The translations under genes and the position numbers were made by a program. Below, piece after piece: positions 52,062 to 60,442 of a stretch of 64,000 bases of DNA (the stretch's first letter is position 1; every line of letters begins with the position of its first letter). The stretch covers positions 124,001 through 188,000 of the forward strand of contig JBIQMS010000001.1 of assembly GCA_044463125.1 (NCBI GenBank), in the 5' to 3' direction. The DNA comes from CAYMZZ01 sp044463125. GTDB taxonomy: Bacteria; Bacteroidota; Bacteroidia; Chitinophagales; Chitinophagaceae. Under the pieces are notes generated by a model that was given only the letters and a program-made list of their open reading frames with translations, had not been told where the DNA came from and searched no databases.

Positions 52062-53060
52062 ATGCGCGTAGCTATTAATGGAATGGGCCGGATTGGCCGC
52101 CTGCTTTTCCGCAGGCTGGTCGATGAACCGGATATTGAACTGGTGGCCATCAACGATATAATGCCTTCCGATAACCTGTTTTACCTGCTCCGGTTCGACT
52201 CCGTATATGGCACTTTTCCGGGAGCGCTGCGCATGGAGCAAAATGAAATTCACTATGGCGGGCAAAAAATTGCGGTATTTCAAACAGGGCATCCGGCCCA
52301 GCTTTCCTGGCGTGAATTGAATGTGGATGTGGTGCTGGAGTGTTCGGGCAGTTTCAGCAAAAAAGTATTAGCGGAAGAACATTTGCTGGCCGGCGCGGGC
52401 CGGGTATTGCTATCCACCACCGGTTCATCCGATATACCGCTGCTGATTTATGGTTTCAATCATACCAGCCTCAATGAGGAGATCAGCATCATTTCTCCGG
52501 GCGGCTGCATGACCAACTGCTCGGTTCATGTTTTGTACATTCTCAATTCCATCGGCATACAATCGGCGCAGATCAATATGCTGCACTCTTATACTTCGCG
52601 GCAGGAATTGGTGGACGCACCTCATACCCAATTTCGCCGGGGCAGGGCCGCTGCTGAATCCATTATACCGGTAGAGATAGACCTGCACCAGTCACTGGAA
52701 CGCCTGATGCCGGGTTTGCAGGGAAAGATCAGTGCCGTTTCCACGCGGGTACCGGTTGCCAATGGTGCCATGGGCGATTTTAGCGTGGTATTGAAAGAAG
52801 AAGTATCCGCCGCGCAAATCAATGCACTCTTCCAAAAATCCGCCAAAAACGGCTTCAAAGGAGTGATCGACTATACCGAAGAACCCCTTGTTTCCCTCGA
52901 CATTAAGGGCAATACACATTCCTGCCTCATCGACGGCACCATGACTACTGTGGTGGGCAATCATGTGAAACTGATTGCCTGGTTTGATAATGAGTTTGGA
53001 TTCACGAGCAGGATGATTGATTTTTTGAAATACATGGGGGGAGTGAATCGTGAGGCGTGA
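52062..53060 (+). CDS. Divergent glyceraldehyde-3-phosphate dehydrogenase
   Basis: 332 residues from the ATG in MRVAINGMGRIGR; upstream open codons are rejected. NAD fold NGMGRIGRLLFRRL, catalytic C149 in GGCMTNC, and H175 in LHSYTSRQ. AAESIIP, and AWFDNEFGFTSRMIDFL at the C-terminus match GapA. Differences: GSSDIPLLIYGFN replaces the usual APAKD..PT...GVN, and GGC replaces ASC. It may be a second GAPDH, an erythrose-4-phosphate dehydrogenase or a specialised paralogue. The last four codons (N-R-E-A) and the stop are repeat-derived. Confidence 0.85.
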   Translation: MRVAINGMGRIGRLLFRRLVDEPDIELVAINDIMPSDNLFYLLRFDSVYGTFPGALRMEQNEIHYGGQKIAVFQTGHPAQLSWRELNVDVVLECSGSFSKKVLAEEHLLAGAGRVLLSTTGSSDIPLLIYGFNHTSLNEEISIISPGGCMTNCSVHVLYILNSIGIQSAQINMLHSYTSRQELVDAPHTQFRRGRAAAESIIPVEIDLHQSLERLMPGLQGKISAVSTRVPVANGAMGDFSVVLKEEVSAAQINALFQKSAKNGFKGVIDYTEEPLVSLDIKGNTHSCLIDGTMTTVVGNHVKLIAWFDNEFGFTSRMIDFLKYMGGVNREA

Positions 53061-53162
53061 ATCGTGAGGCGTGAGTTTTGCGAATCGTGAGGTGCCTAGC
53101 AGAATATTGTAATTCCTTAAAGCCATCTCACGCCTCACGATTCACGCCTCACGATTCACGCG
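53044..53162. repeat. Heptad inverted element, GTGARKC dialect
   Basis: Left arm GTGAATC, GTGAGGC, GTGAATC, GTGAGGC, GTGAG, then a second short copy; centre about 53093-53131; right arm of CTCACGC / CTCACGA / TTCACGC heptads (53132-53161). The first two heptads are the last codons and stop of the GAPDH gene. The right arm ends at the stop of the convergent MpaB-like gene. Confidence 0.9.
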
Positions 53163-53930
53163 TCAAAACTCATCCTTATACTTCTTCGGCAACAGCATCC
53201 GCTGGGCCCATTTATCTATGCCGGTGCCTCGGCTCAGTTTGTAGAAAAAGAGAAGTGGAGTGGCCCATGAAAAGCTGCGTAATCCCAGGTAGCGGCGGAT
53301 CTCTGGCGGGCAGGTGAGAATTTGCACTTCCCGCAGAAGCCTGTAACGAAATCCACCCAGGTGCTTGCGGTATTGAACAAAAAGATCGTCGGTATAGCTG
53401 CTGCGGGCATAGTTGTCGCGCAAATGCTGTTCCCTCACTTTTAGCCATCCTTCATAATCATCCGGCAAGCCGGGTATATTCATGCGCCGGCCCATTTTTA
53501 AGAATGTGCAGTAGAGCTCATTTTTTTCGGATGCCGACATTTTTCTTTCCAGCAACTCAAAGGAGCGGATGGAATAGTGGATCAGCATAAACAATACATC
53601 GCGATAAGCCCAATCGGGAATCTGGCTGCCTCTTTTGTTTTCCACTCCCCGGTGAATAAGGGTAATGGTATCGATGGCTTTGAAAGCATCTTGTTCGCTG
53701 GCAAACACAATTCTGCGTGCATATTGTACAGTGGAATAGAGCCGCCCCAATGGATCGGCCGGCAATTTGCCTGTAAAATAGAGCCAGTCCACCGCCTTAT
53801 TCAACGCAAATTCAGCGGCAGCCCCCGCAAATACGAAGAGGGTACTATCGCGCTTGCTCCATACGGAGCGGACCATGGATCCTTCCGCCGCGAAAGGTAT
53901 TGCTGGTACTATGCTAGACAGCGATTCCAT
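53163..53930 (-). CDS. MpaB/DUF2236-like oxygenase family protein
   Basis: 255 residues. The pattern FAGAAAEFALNKAVDWLYFTGKLPADPLGRLYSTVQYARRIVF, IDTITLIHRG, IPDWAYRDVLFMLIHYSIRSFELL and GLPDDYEGW resembles the ER-bound oxygenase MpaB / rubber-oxygenase-like DUF2236 group, heme proteins in characterised cases. Assignment is by general pattern, not a full motif set. It lies 12 bp after the aldose-epimerase-like gene, likely one transcript. Confidence 0.68.
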   Translation of the reverse strand: MESLSSIVPAIPFAAEGSMVRSVWSKRDSTLFVFAGAAAEFALNKAVDWLYFTGKLPADPLGRLYSTVQYARRIVFASEQDAFKAIDTITLIHRGVENKRGSQIPDWAYRDVLFMLIHYSIRSFELLERKMSASEKNELYCTFLKMGRRMNIPGLPDDYEGWLKVREQHLRDNYARSSYTDDLFVQYRKHLGGFRYRLLREVQILTCPPEIRRYLGLRSFSWATPLLFFYKLSRGTGIDKWAQRMLLPKKYKDEF

Positions 53931-53942
53931 CCAATTTTGAAA

Positions 53943-54833
53943 TTAATAAAACTCCACCCACCATTCCCTTTCAAAAAGCTCATCGGGTGGCAAAGCAATG
54001 ATACCTTCTTTTTCCTCAATCCGGCCGCTCGCATGGGTGCTGTCGGCGACACCACACCAGGGTTCAATGCACAAAAAATCGGCACCTGGTACTGCCCAAA
54101 GGCCCATATAAGGAAAGCCGGGATAATGAAACTGGAAAACAGGTCCCCTTTCCTGATGCAGCAGCCGCATACTTTGCGACCGAAGACCTTTAAGCACAAT
54201 GGCATCTTTGGCAAAAAGCTGTCGATGCAGTGGTAGCTTGTTCTCTCCCTTCAACAGGGGTATGGGTTCTGCTTCCAGCAATCCATCGGCATTGATGGGC
54301 CAGCGGCCAATGGTTTCTGATTCAGTAAAGTCCAGGAAGTATTCCTCATATTGCTCATCAGCCCGCAGGGGAAGCCGAAATGCGGGGTGAGCGCCGATAG
54401 AAAAATAACAGACCTGTTTGGAGGAAGGATTATGTACCCTGTACTTCACGTGTAGCTTTTGACCATCCAGGCGGTAATCAACCCAAAGCTGAAAAGCAAA
54501 GGGATAAATGGCCCGGGTAGCTTCCGTGTCGGTTAGAAGAAAACTGGCTCTATCTTCGGCCTTGCTTTCCAGGTGAAAAACCATTTCCCGTGCGAAACCG
54601 TGCCTGCCCAACGAATAGGTTTGATCCTGATAATGGAAGGACTTGTTTTTCAGCGTACCCACAATAGGAAAAAGTATCGGTGAACGCTTTCCCCAAAAAG
54701 CAGGATCGCCCTGCCAGAGGTATTCTACCTGCATTTTTGTATCGAGGATTGATTGCAGTTCTGCCCCATGCGGATGTATCTGCACCTGAAGGTTGGCGGA
54801 CCGGAGCGTAACGAGAGAGGAATTACTGTTCAA
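53943..54833 (-). CDS. Aldose 1-epimerase family protein (LacX-like)
   Basis: 296 residues of galactose-mutarotase fold, distinct from the GalM at 904-1959. Seen: HPHGAELQSI, YLWQGDPAFWGKRSPILFPIVG, LGRHGFARE (His), YFSIGAHPAFRLPL (His) and FLCIEPWCGVAD (Glu), which correspond to the LacX/YeaD-type active site. Substrate unknown. A 20-bp perfect inverted repeat lies immediately upstream of its start, in the presumed leader. Confidence 0.88.
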   Translation of the reverse strand: MNSNSSLVTLRSANLQVQIHPHGAELQSILDTKMQVEYLWQGDPAFWGKRSPILFPIVGTLKNKSFHYQDQTYSLGRHGFAREMVFHLESKAEDRASFLLTDTEATRAIYPFAFQLWVDYRLDGQKLHVKYRVHNPSSKQVCYFSIGAHPAFRLPLRADEQYEEYFLDFTESETIGRWPINADGLLEAEPIPLLKGENKLPLHRQLFAKDAIVLKGLRSQSMRLLHQERGPVFQFHYPGFPYMGLWAVPGADFLCIEPWCGVADSTHASGRIEEKEGIIALPPDELFEREWWVEFY

Positions 54834-54839
54834 CGGATA

Positions 54840-54896
54840 AATTTTACTTCTTCGCAGGAGAAGTAGTTTGTCAGAATCCTGCGAAGAAGTAAAATT
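54840..54896. other. 20-bp perfect inverted repeat (long hairpin)
   Basis: Arms 54840-54859 and 54877-54896 are exact reverse complements (core TTACTTCTTCGCAGGA), with a 17-nt loop. It lies 6 bp upstream of the epimerase ATG and 47 bp after the lipoprotein stop, both on the minus strand. No U-run follows, so it is not a standard terminator. Confidence 0.8.
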
Positions 54897-54943
54897 AGCA
54901 AACTCTGCTCTAATAAAGGGCTGAGATAGTTCTGTAAAATGTC

Positions 54944-55882
54944 TTAATAAGGCACTATCACCGATCCATTGGCGCCGTTGGCCAAAAGCCAGCTCAGTTG
55001 GTAATAGTACTGGCCGTTGCCTGGACAGGCACTGGGGCTACCGGTGCTGTTCAGGCCAAATTCCACGTTCGCCTGGTACAGATCGGTCTGGTGTTTGATT
55101 TCACCCGACGTAATCCGAAATGCGCAATCCTGGCGTATGGTTACCGGCGATATGCTGCTGGTATAAAAGCTATTGCCAAAACGGGTGGTACCCCATTCTG
55201 CAATATTGGAAATGCCATTCTCTGAATGGTACCCACTTGATTCCAAAACCACGCCACCCTGGTAGGTAAACCACCTTTTCCGGGCCACTTTCCAACTACG
55301 AACAGTATTGTCGTCGAAAGCAACTTCAATTCCATCGCTGCTCACGCGGTGCTCAATACCGTTGGTATTGGCAAGATTAATGAGCAGGCCACCGCTGACA
55401 TTGGTATAGGTTTGGGTTCCGTTCAGGGTGATAAACCGGTTGTCGGCCACCCGGGTTATGCGAAGATCATCGCAACTAACAGCTATGGCCGCGCCGGCAT
55501 TGGCCCAATTGGTATTGCTCGCTGCAGACAGAATAACCTGTCCGGTGCGACTGAATGTGCCGGCACAATTCAATCCGGAATAAGTAACGGTAATGGTGCG
55601 GGGTTCGCTCAGGGAATCGATTTCGATCGAGGCGTTGCAGATAAGCCCACCCAGATCGCCGGGCCTGCCCGCGAAAGCCGCAGCTTCCAGCAGCAGGTTA
55701 ATCTCCTCTCCCATCTGGTCCTGCGCGGCGGAAAATTGCGCCTGGTCGCCCTGATGGGCTATCAGTTGCAGCTTGGTTTCGCCAGCATTATCATCATCCG
55801 TATTGCTTTTCTTATTACAACTCATGGTCAGAATGACCAAACCGACCAGAATGGCCAGGGTAAAATAGTGCCGGGTTTTCAT
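54944..55882 (-). CDS. Hypothetical lipoprotein
   Basis: 312 residues. Lipoprotein signal with lipobox LTMSC (C22), then Asn/Asp-rich linker and a beta-rich domain with scattered cysteines (GLICN, GLNCAGTF, VSCDDLRI, QDCAFRI, SACPGN). No family recognised; similar Bacteroidota lipoproteins are often seen. Five mature cysteines besides the lipid-bearing one may form disulphides. The 5' region is the nested repeat element at 55961-56165. Confidence 0.72.
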   Translation of the reverse strand: MKTRHYFTLAILVGLVILTMSCNKKSNTDDDNAGETKLQLIAHQGDQAQFSAAQDQMGEEINLLLEAAAFAGRPGDLGGLICNASIEIDSLSEPRTITVTYSGLNCAGTFSRTGQVILSAASNTNWANAGAAIAVSCDDLRITRVADNRFITLNGTQTYTNVSGGLLINLANTNGIEHRVSSDGIEVAFDDNTVRSWKVARKRWFTYQGGVVLESSGYHSENGISNIAEWGTTRFGNSFYTSSISPVTIRQDCAFRITSGEIKHQTDLYQANVEFGLNSTGSPSACPGNGQYYYQLSWLLANGANGSVIVPY

Positions 55883-55960
55883 GCGTTAGGTTTTTTCAGA
55901 ATAATTGGATGCAGAAAAATAATGGAGAAAACCGGAAAATCAAAGCGGAAGAGAGAGAAA

Positions 55961-56165
55961 AGTATTACGTTATACGTTTTACGTAGTACGTTTTGCAGTT
56001 GGGAATGCAGGTTTTACGTGAAGTTTAAGGTTTTATAGTTTAAGGTTTAGGGTTTAAAGTTTAAAGAATTAAAAGAAAGTAATGGACAACGGATCAATTT
56101 ACTTAAACTTTAAACCCTAAACTTTAAACCAAAAAACGTACTACGTAATACGTATAACGTAATAC
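55961..56165. repeat. Complete nested heptad element, ACGTNNT/GTTTARR
   Basis: Outer left arm 55961-55994, inner left arm about 56020-56066, centre, inner right arm 56102-56130, outer right arm 56137-56165. It lies between two leftward genes, so it is 3' of the four-module protein and 5' of the lipoprotein gene. The stop of the upstream gene (56166-56168) abuts the outer arm. The 283-bp spacer holds no gene. Confidence 0.9.
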
Positions 56166-57620
56166 TCAATCCCCCCCCAGTTCCACCCAAACCACCGAAT
56201 TCCCCGTATCAAATTCATTCTGCTCCCAAAGCTTATTATCAGGATCGAGGATCCATTTGCCGTCTACGACAAATTTATAGATATGTTTGCCCGGGCTCAG
56301 GTGCAAGCGCAGTACCCATTCATCGCCCTGCTTTTCCATCGGAAAACCGTTAGGTGACCAGCCATTGAAATCACCTGCGAGGTACACAGATTTTGCGTCG
56401 GGGAATTGCCGGAGGCGGAAAGTATAATTGGGTTCGATGACAAAGATGAGATTGCCGTTACCCCCATCCCGGCCCATACGCCTGCCATCCACAATAAACT
56501 GGTATTCATAGTTGCCCGGGCGGAGTGGAAATGCTATTTCCCAACCACCGGAAACTTTTTGGAGCCGTAGTTCGTGGTCATTCCATCCGTTGAAGGAACC
56601 CGTGAGCACAACCTGATTAGCATCCTGGTAACCTTCGAGTCGGAACAGATAGGGGTCACCCACGCGGATCACGGAATTAAATTCACCAAATTCATTGGGC
56701 AGCTTATCCGGATTGAAGGGGTCAGCCATCCATCGGCCATCCACTACAAAACGATAAGTGTGGGTCCCCTCTTCCAGGTATAGGGGTATTGCCCATCCAG
56801 TGGCCGCTTTTTGCATGGCTATCTCGCGGTCGTTCCAGCCATTGAAACTTCCTGCAAGCATCACTTTACGGGCATTGACAAAACTATCGAGCCTGATTAC
56901 ACGATTGGTCTTGTAATAAACCGAATTGATGTTGCCAAGGCCATCATTCTCCTTTTGGGAATTATCGGTATCTATCGTCCAGTTACCATCTACAATGAAT
57001 TTATACCAATGTTTCCCCGCTGGCAGGGCCACCGTGCGAATCCAGCCACTATCCGTCTTTTGCATCGGCATGGCATCGGTACTCCATTGATTGAAACTCC
57101 CACTCAAAATTACCTGGGATGCATTTTTGTTATTCCGCCAATAGAAGGTCACCAGCGAATCTTTTACGGCAAAGGGATGCTTACGCCTGAACTGGTTGAT
57201 GCCAAAAGGCTGCATCATCTTAGGTTCCGGAAATAGCTCGCCACTTTTTAGGTGCTTATCGGTGAATAGAATTTTTTCCGCAGGGTCCAAAATTTTATCA
57301 AAACCCAGAAGTGGCTTGCTGATAACGAAAAGGTCATGGGTATTCTTCTCCAGCTTCCAACCGTGTTTGGTCAATGAGTCGCGCATATTCCGGTATATAA
57401 AATCCTTGAGCGCGAGCTCGGCAAGGGCAAACTGGTTCACAAAACTGTCGATAGAAGCTTCCTTCAAATTTTTACTCAATTCGATATACATCCGTCCGTC
57501 CTTCACTGAATATTTCCGAACGGGTTCCTGTGCTGATAGCTGTGCCGATACCAGGCAGCAAGCCAGGCCCAGGAAAAGGAGCCGGCAGGCAGTCCATATA
57601 TTATCAGCAAGCCTTATCAT
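56166..57620 (-). CDS. Secreted protein with four glycogen-binding-like modules
   Basis: 484 residues: signal peptide (about 1-31, AQLSAQ), a 120-residue helical N-terminal part, then four tandem CBM48/AMPK-beta-like E-set modules at about 155-237, 240-320, 322-396 and 399-484. Each has the same core: GSFNQW (174), GSFNGW (257), GSFNGW (341), GDFNGW (416), followed by W..PL.L..G.H.YKF.VDG.W. Such modules bind alpha-glucan or pair with kinases and esterases. No catalytic domain is attached. The start overlaps the stop of the retropepsin gene by 4 bp (ATGA), so the two are co-translated. Confidence 0.88.
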   Translation of the reverse strand: MIRLADNIWTACRLLFLGLACCLVSAQLSAQEPVRKYSVKDGRMYIELSKNLKEASIDSFVNQFALAELALKDFIYRNMRDSLTKHGWKLEKNTHDLFVISKPLLGFDKILDPAEKILFTDKHLKSGELFPEPKMMQPFGINQFRRKHPFAVKDSLVTFYWRNNKNASQVILSGSFNQWSTDAMPMQKTDSGWIRTVALPAGKHWYKFIVDGNWTIDTDNSQKENDGLGNINSVYYKTNRVIRLDSFVNARKVMLAGSFNGWNDREIAMQKAATGWAIPLYLEEGTHTYRFVVDGRWMADPFNPDKLPNEFGEFNSVIRVGDPYLFRLEGYQDANQVVLTGSFNGWNDHELRLQKVSGGWEIAFPLRPGNYEYQFIVDGRRMGRDGGNGNLIFVIEPNYTFRLRQFPDAKSVYLAGDFNGWSPNGFPMEKQGDEWVLRLHLSPGKHIYKFVVDGKWILDPDNKLWEQNEFDTGNSVVWVELGGD

Positions 57621-58600
57621 TTCCAGATATACATTTTATTACGAACAAAATTAAACCCTATTTTTTGCATCGACAGGAAATCAAATCCGAGCATCCCGTC
57701 AATGCAGCGGTCGTATGAGAAACAAAGTTTCTCCAGATTGGTAATCAATACGGGGAGTTTACTAATTGATAACTCACCCATTTTCATTTCGTTCACATCC
57801 CCATAAAGTGCTTCCACTTTCGAACTGCCACTGCCTGTAAGGATTACCCTGCGTGTAATGGCCACATTCTCCAAAATTCGATTAGGCAACCGACTATCCA
57901 ACACATTTGATTCCGCACCGGTATCGATTACAAAAATTAACTTTTTGCCGGCTACCGTCACGTTTGTCAGCAACTTATTTTCGAGCAACTGAATGGGAAA
58001 AGTATTATAAGTGTCAGGATCCTTCAAAAGTGTGCTTTGATAAGAAGACGCTTCTTTGCGGCTAATCAGATGCAGGTGAATCCGGGAATTTTCATAATCA
58101 ATGATCATTTCGAAACGCTTGAACAATTGCACACCCAACAAACCGAGGATCTTTACGCCACGGCTGTTTTCAATATGACCCAGGTTTATTCTATCGGCTC
58201 TTAGTTTTGCGTACCGTATGGGTCCCAGTTGCAGGTTGGGAATGGCTGCCGGCAGCGACCTTCCGGCCGTACCGGTAATGCCGCCCGGTTCTTCATCGCC
58301 TTCGGGGGACGCCGTTGGGTAATCCCGAAAATAGGTCATGTTGAGAATAAGGTGGGGCGCGCCGGTATCCAATACAAAATTTCCTTCAATGGAATCGATG
58401 CTGGCCTTTAGCAATATCAGGTTGCCCGCTCTTGTAAAGGGAATAATACAATCAGCAGAATCGGAACTAACCACCGGGTCAATGAGCTGATCAATAGCAG
58501 GCAGGCGGCTACTATCTGCCACGGGCTCCCCCGCCTGAATGGAAACAGCGCTCAGGTTGAAAATGCAAAAGAAGAATATGTTCTGAATTAAATATTTCAC
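57617..58600 (-). CDS. Two-lobed retropepsin-like aspartyl protease
   Basis: 327 residues: signal peptide (about 1-23), then two retropepsin-type lobes, each with a DTG: FVLDTGAPH (D78) and FVIDTGAESNVLD (D226). Flap and GLLGVQLFKRF / GMLGFDFL segments follow each. Pepsin-like activity would need the two Asp residues of one chain to pair. Secreted, possibly outer-surface. It is translationally coupled (ATGA) to the four-module glycogen-binding-like gene downstream, which is the best clue to its role. Confidence 0.88.
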   Translation of the reverse strand: MKYLIQNIFFFCIFNLSAVSIQAGEPVADSSRLPAIDQLIDPVVSSDSADCIIPFTRAGNLILLKASIDSIEGNFVLDTGAPHLILNMTYFRDYPTASPEGDEEPGGITGTAGRSLPAAIPNLQLGPIRYAKLRADRINLGHIENSRGVKILGLLGVQLFKRFEMIIDYENSRIHLHLISRKEASSYQSTLLKDPDTYNTFPIQLLENKLLTNVTVAGKKLIFVIDTGAESNVLDSRLPNRILENVAITRRVILTGSGSSKVEALYGDVNEMKMGELSISKLPVLITNLEKLCFSYDRCIDGMLGFDFLSMQKIGFNFVRNKMYIWK

Positions 58601-58721
58601 AATGGCGACCGGCTATACCTGGCTGCAAATGTAAGCGTTCAGGTCTGCTGATACCGGGAATTTGGGAGCAACCGCAGTTATAGCAGATAAACGGAATAAA
58701 TGGATGCCAGGCATTATCTCA

Positions 58722-59285
58722 TTAAACCGCACGAAGACGATTTTTCTTTTCCACGCAAAAAACGCGAATCGGATCCTGCTCTTCCGTTTGCCGGGAAGGA
58801 ATACTTAGTGGAGCGGGTAAAAAACCATTGCGCGAAAGCAGATTTATACTTTTCTGGTTTTGCGGATGCACCCAAGCTTCAAGGCGCTGCAAATCCATTT
58901 CATCAAATGCATAATCCAATACCCGATGCAGCGCTTCCTGCATATAGCCCTGGCCCTGCCAGGCTTCGAGTAATTCAAAACTGATTTCCGCCTGTTTTGA
59001 TTTTGGCTCCCAATTCCAAAGACAGATGGTACCGATGAGATCAAGCTGGTTTTTGGGCACAAGCGCCCAATACATACAATCCCCTTCGCTGATGCTGATA
59101 CTGATGCGTCTAATAAAGCGCAGACCGTCTTCTATCCCCGACATCACAGGTCGGTCCATAAAACGGCTGGCGTCGGTTTCGGACCTGAGAAGGAATACAA
59201 GCCTTGCATCGGCAGGCTCCAAGCTGCGAAGGACAAGTCGATTGGTGAGCAGTTCGGGCTGTTTAAGCCTTGAAATCCGATCCAT
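58722..59285 (-). CDS. GNAT N-acetyltransferase (RimJ/RimL type)
   Basis: 187 residues: LTNRLVLRSLEPADARLVFLL at the start, GTICLWNWEPKSKQAEISFEL (strands 4-5), GQGYMQEALHRVLDYAFDEM with the acetyl-CoA loop (Q/RxxGxG/A as WQGQGYMQEA), and VHPQNQKSINLLSRNGF. Substrate unknown; members of this subgroup modify ribosomal-protein N-termini, amino acids or antibiotics. Confidence 0.88.
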   Translation of the reverse strand: MDRISRLKQPELLTNRLVLRSLEPADARLVFLLRSETDASRFMDRPVMSGIEDGLRFIRRISISISEGDCMYWALVPKNQLDLIGTICLWNWEPKSKQAEISFELLEAWQGQGYMQEALHRVLDYAFDEMDLQRLEAWVHPQNQKSINLLSRNGFLPAPLSIPSRQTEEQDPIRVFCVEKKNRLRAV

Positions 59286-59386
59286 ATCAATTGCTTATAA
59301 AAATTACGACAAAAACCATTGATTATCCAAATTCAGTTTAACTTTCACGATCTATTAGAAATGAATTATTCAACAAAAGCTACTTC

Positions 59387-60406
59387 ATGCCAAAAATGTC
59401 GTCTCAAATATTGTTTCAGGCAGCAAGAGCCATGCTCCCCTCACTTTTAGCCGCAATTTGCCTGGTGGCCATTACAGGTTGTCAACCGAAAAAGGAGAAC
59501 CCTCCGCCCGAGACCAGGGACCCCATCCGTGTGGTCGCTTACCTGATGAGCCACGACAGAACCTGGAATGCAGCTATGGATACCCTGGGCTGGACTGGCA
59601 TCACCGACTTAAACCTGGCATTTTTGAACCCGGAGCCCGATGGGGCCTTCCTTGAAAATCCAGCGTATGCGCAATTGGTGACAAAAGCCAAACAGTCATC
59701 CGTTGAAATTTTCTTTTCTATCGGTGGAGGTGCGCCTCCCGATCACCTGGCAGCTTTGCTAACGCCCGCTAACCGGGAAACACTGATCAACTCGATAGTT
59801 GCTTTTGCCGACAAGTACGATTTTGATGGAGTGGATGTGGACCTGGAAAATGCCCTGATCAACGAACATTATGCCCCTTTTGTAAGTGCGCTCGGCGAAG
59901 CCATGAAGAAGGCCGGACGAAAAATGACGGCTGCCCTCGCCAGTTGGAATGCGAATCAGATTGCTGATAGTACTTTAGCGCAATACGACAGAGTGCATAT
60001 CATGAGTTATGACAAGACCGGCCCCTGGCGACCGGATCAACCCGGGCAACACTCTCCCTATAGCATGGCGGTGGATGACTTCAATTATTTTTCCAATCAA
60101 AGAGGCATTAAAGCGGAGAAGCTCAGTGTGGGATTGCCTTTTTATGGCTATGGATTTGGAGCCGGAATTCCTTCCAGCATGGCATTCAAAAATATCGCCC
60201 TGCAGTACCCCCAACACCTGGATACAGATTCGCTTCAGGTTGCTGAAGGTGGATGGCTTTATTACAATGGGAAGCCCAGTATCCGCCGCAAAGCAGAGTT
60301 TGCGCGCGATAAGGGCGCTTTTGGGGTAATGATCTGGCAGCTTGCAGGTGATGCCAAAGCCCCCCATAGCCTGCTCAGTGTGATAAACCAAGTGCGGCAA
60401 CAATAA
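59387..60406 (+). CDS. GH18-family glycosidase, lipoprotein
   Basis: 339 residues. Lipobox AITGC places it on the outer membrane. The catalytic DxxDxDxE is present in YDFDGVDVDLEN, preceded by VEIFFSIGGGAPPDH (SxGG) and followed by SYDKTGPW and VGLPFYGYGF. GH18 enzymes act on chitin or GlcNAc-containing glycans by substrate-assisted hydrolysis. The start could also be the Met 15 codons in (MLPSLLA), which gives a cleaner signal. An LLM oxidoreductase follows 36 bp downstream. Confidence 0.9.
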   Translation: MPKMSSQILFQAARAMLPSLLAAICLVAITGCQPKKENPPPETRDPIRVVAYLMSHDRTWNAAMDTLGWTGITDLNLAFLNPEPDGAFLENPAYAQLVTKAKQSSVEIFFSIGGGAPPDHLAALLTPANRETLINSIVAFADKYDFDGVDVDLENALINEHYAPFVSALGEAMKKAGRKMTAALASWNANQIADSTLAQYDRVHIMSYDKTGPWRPDQPGQHSPYSMAVDDFNYFSNQRGIKAEKLSVGLPFYGYGFGAGIPSSMAFKNIALQYPQHLDTDSLQVAEGGWLYYNGKPSIRRKAEFARDKGAFGVMIWQLAGDAKAPHSLLSVINQVRQQ

Positions 60407-60442
60407 GGCCGGGCAATTGTTAGTGTGTAAATAATATTCAGA

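Noticed and set aside
10534..56165. Insertion-sequence remnants
   Set aside because: No transposase fragment, no target-site duplication recognised, and copies differ in unit filling rather than by point mutation from one ancestor.
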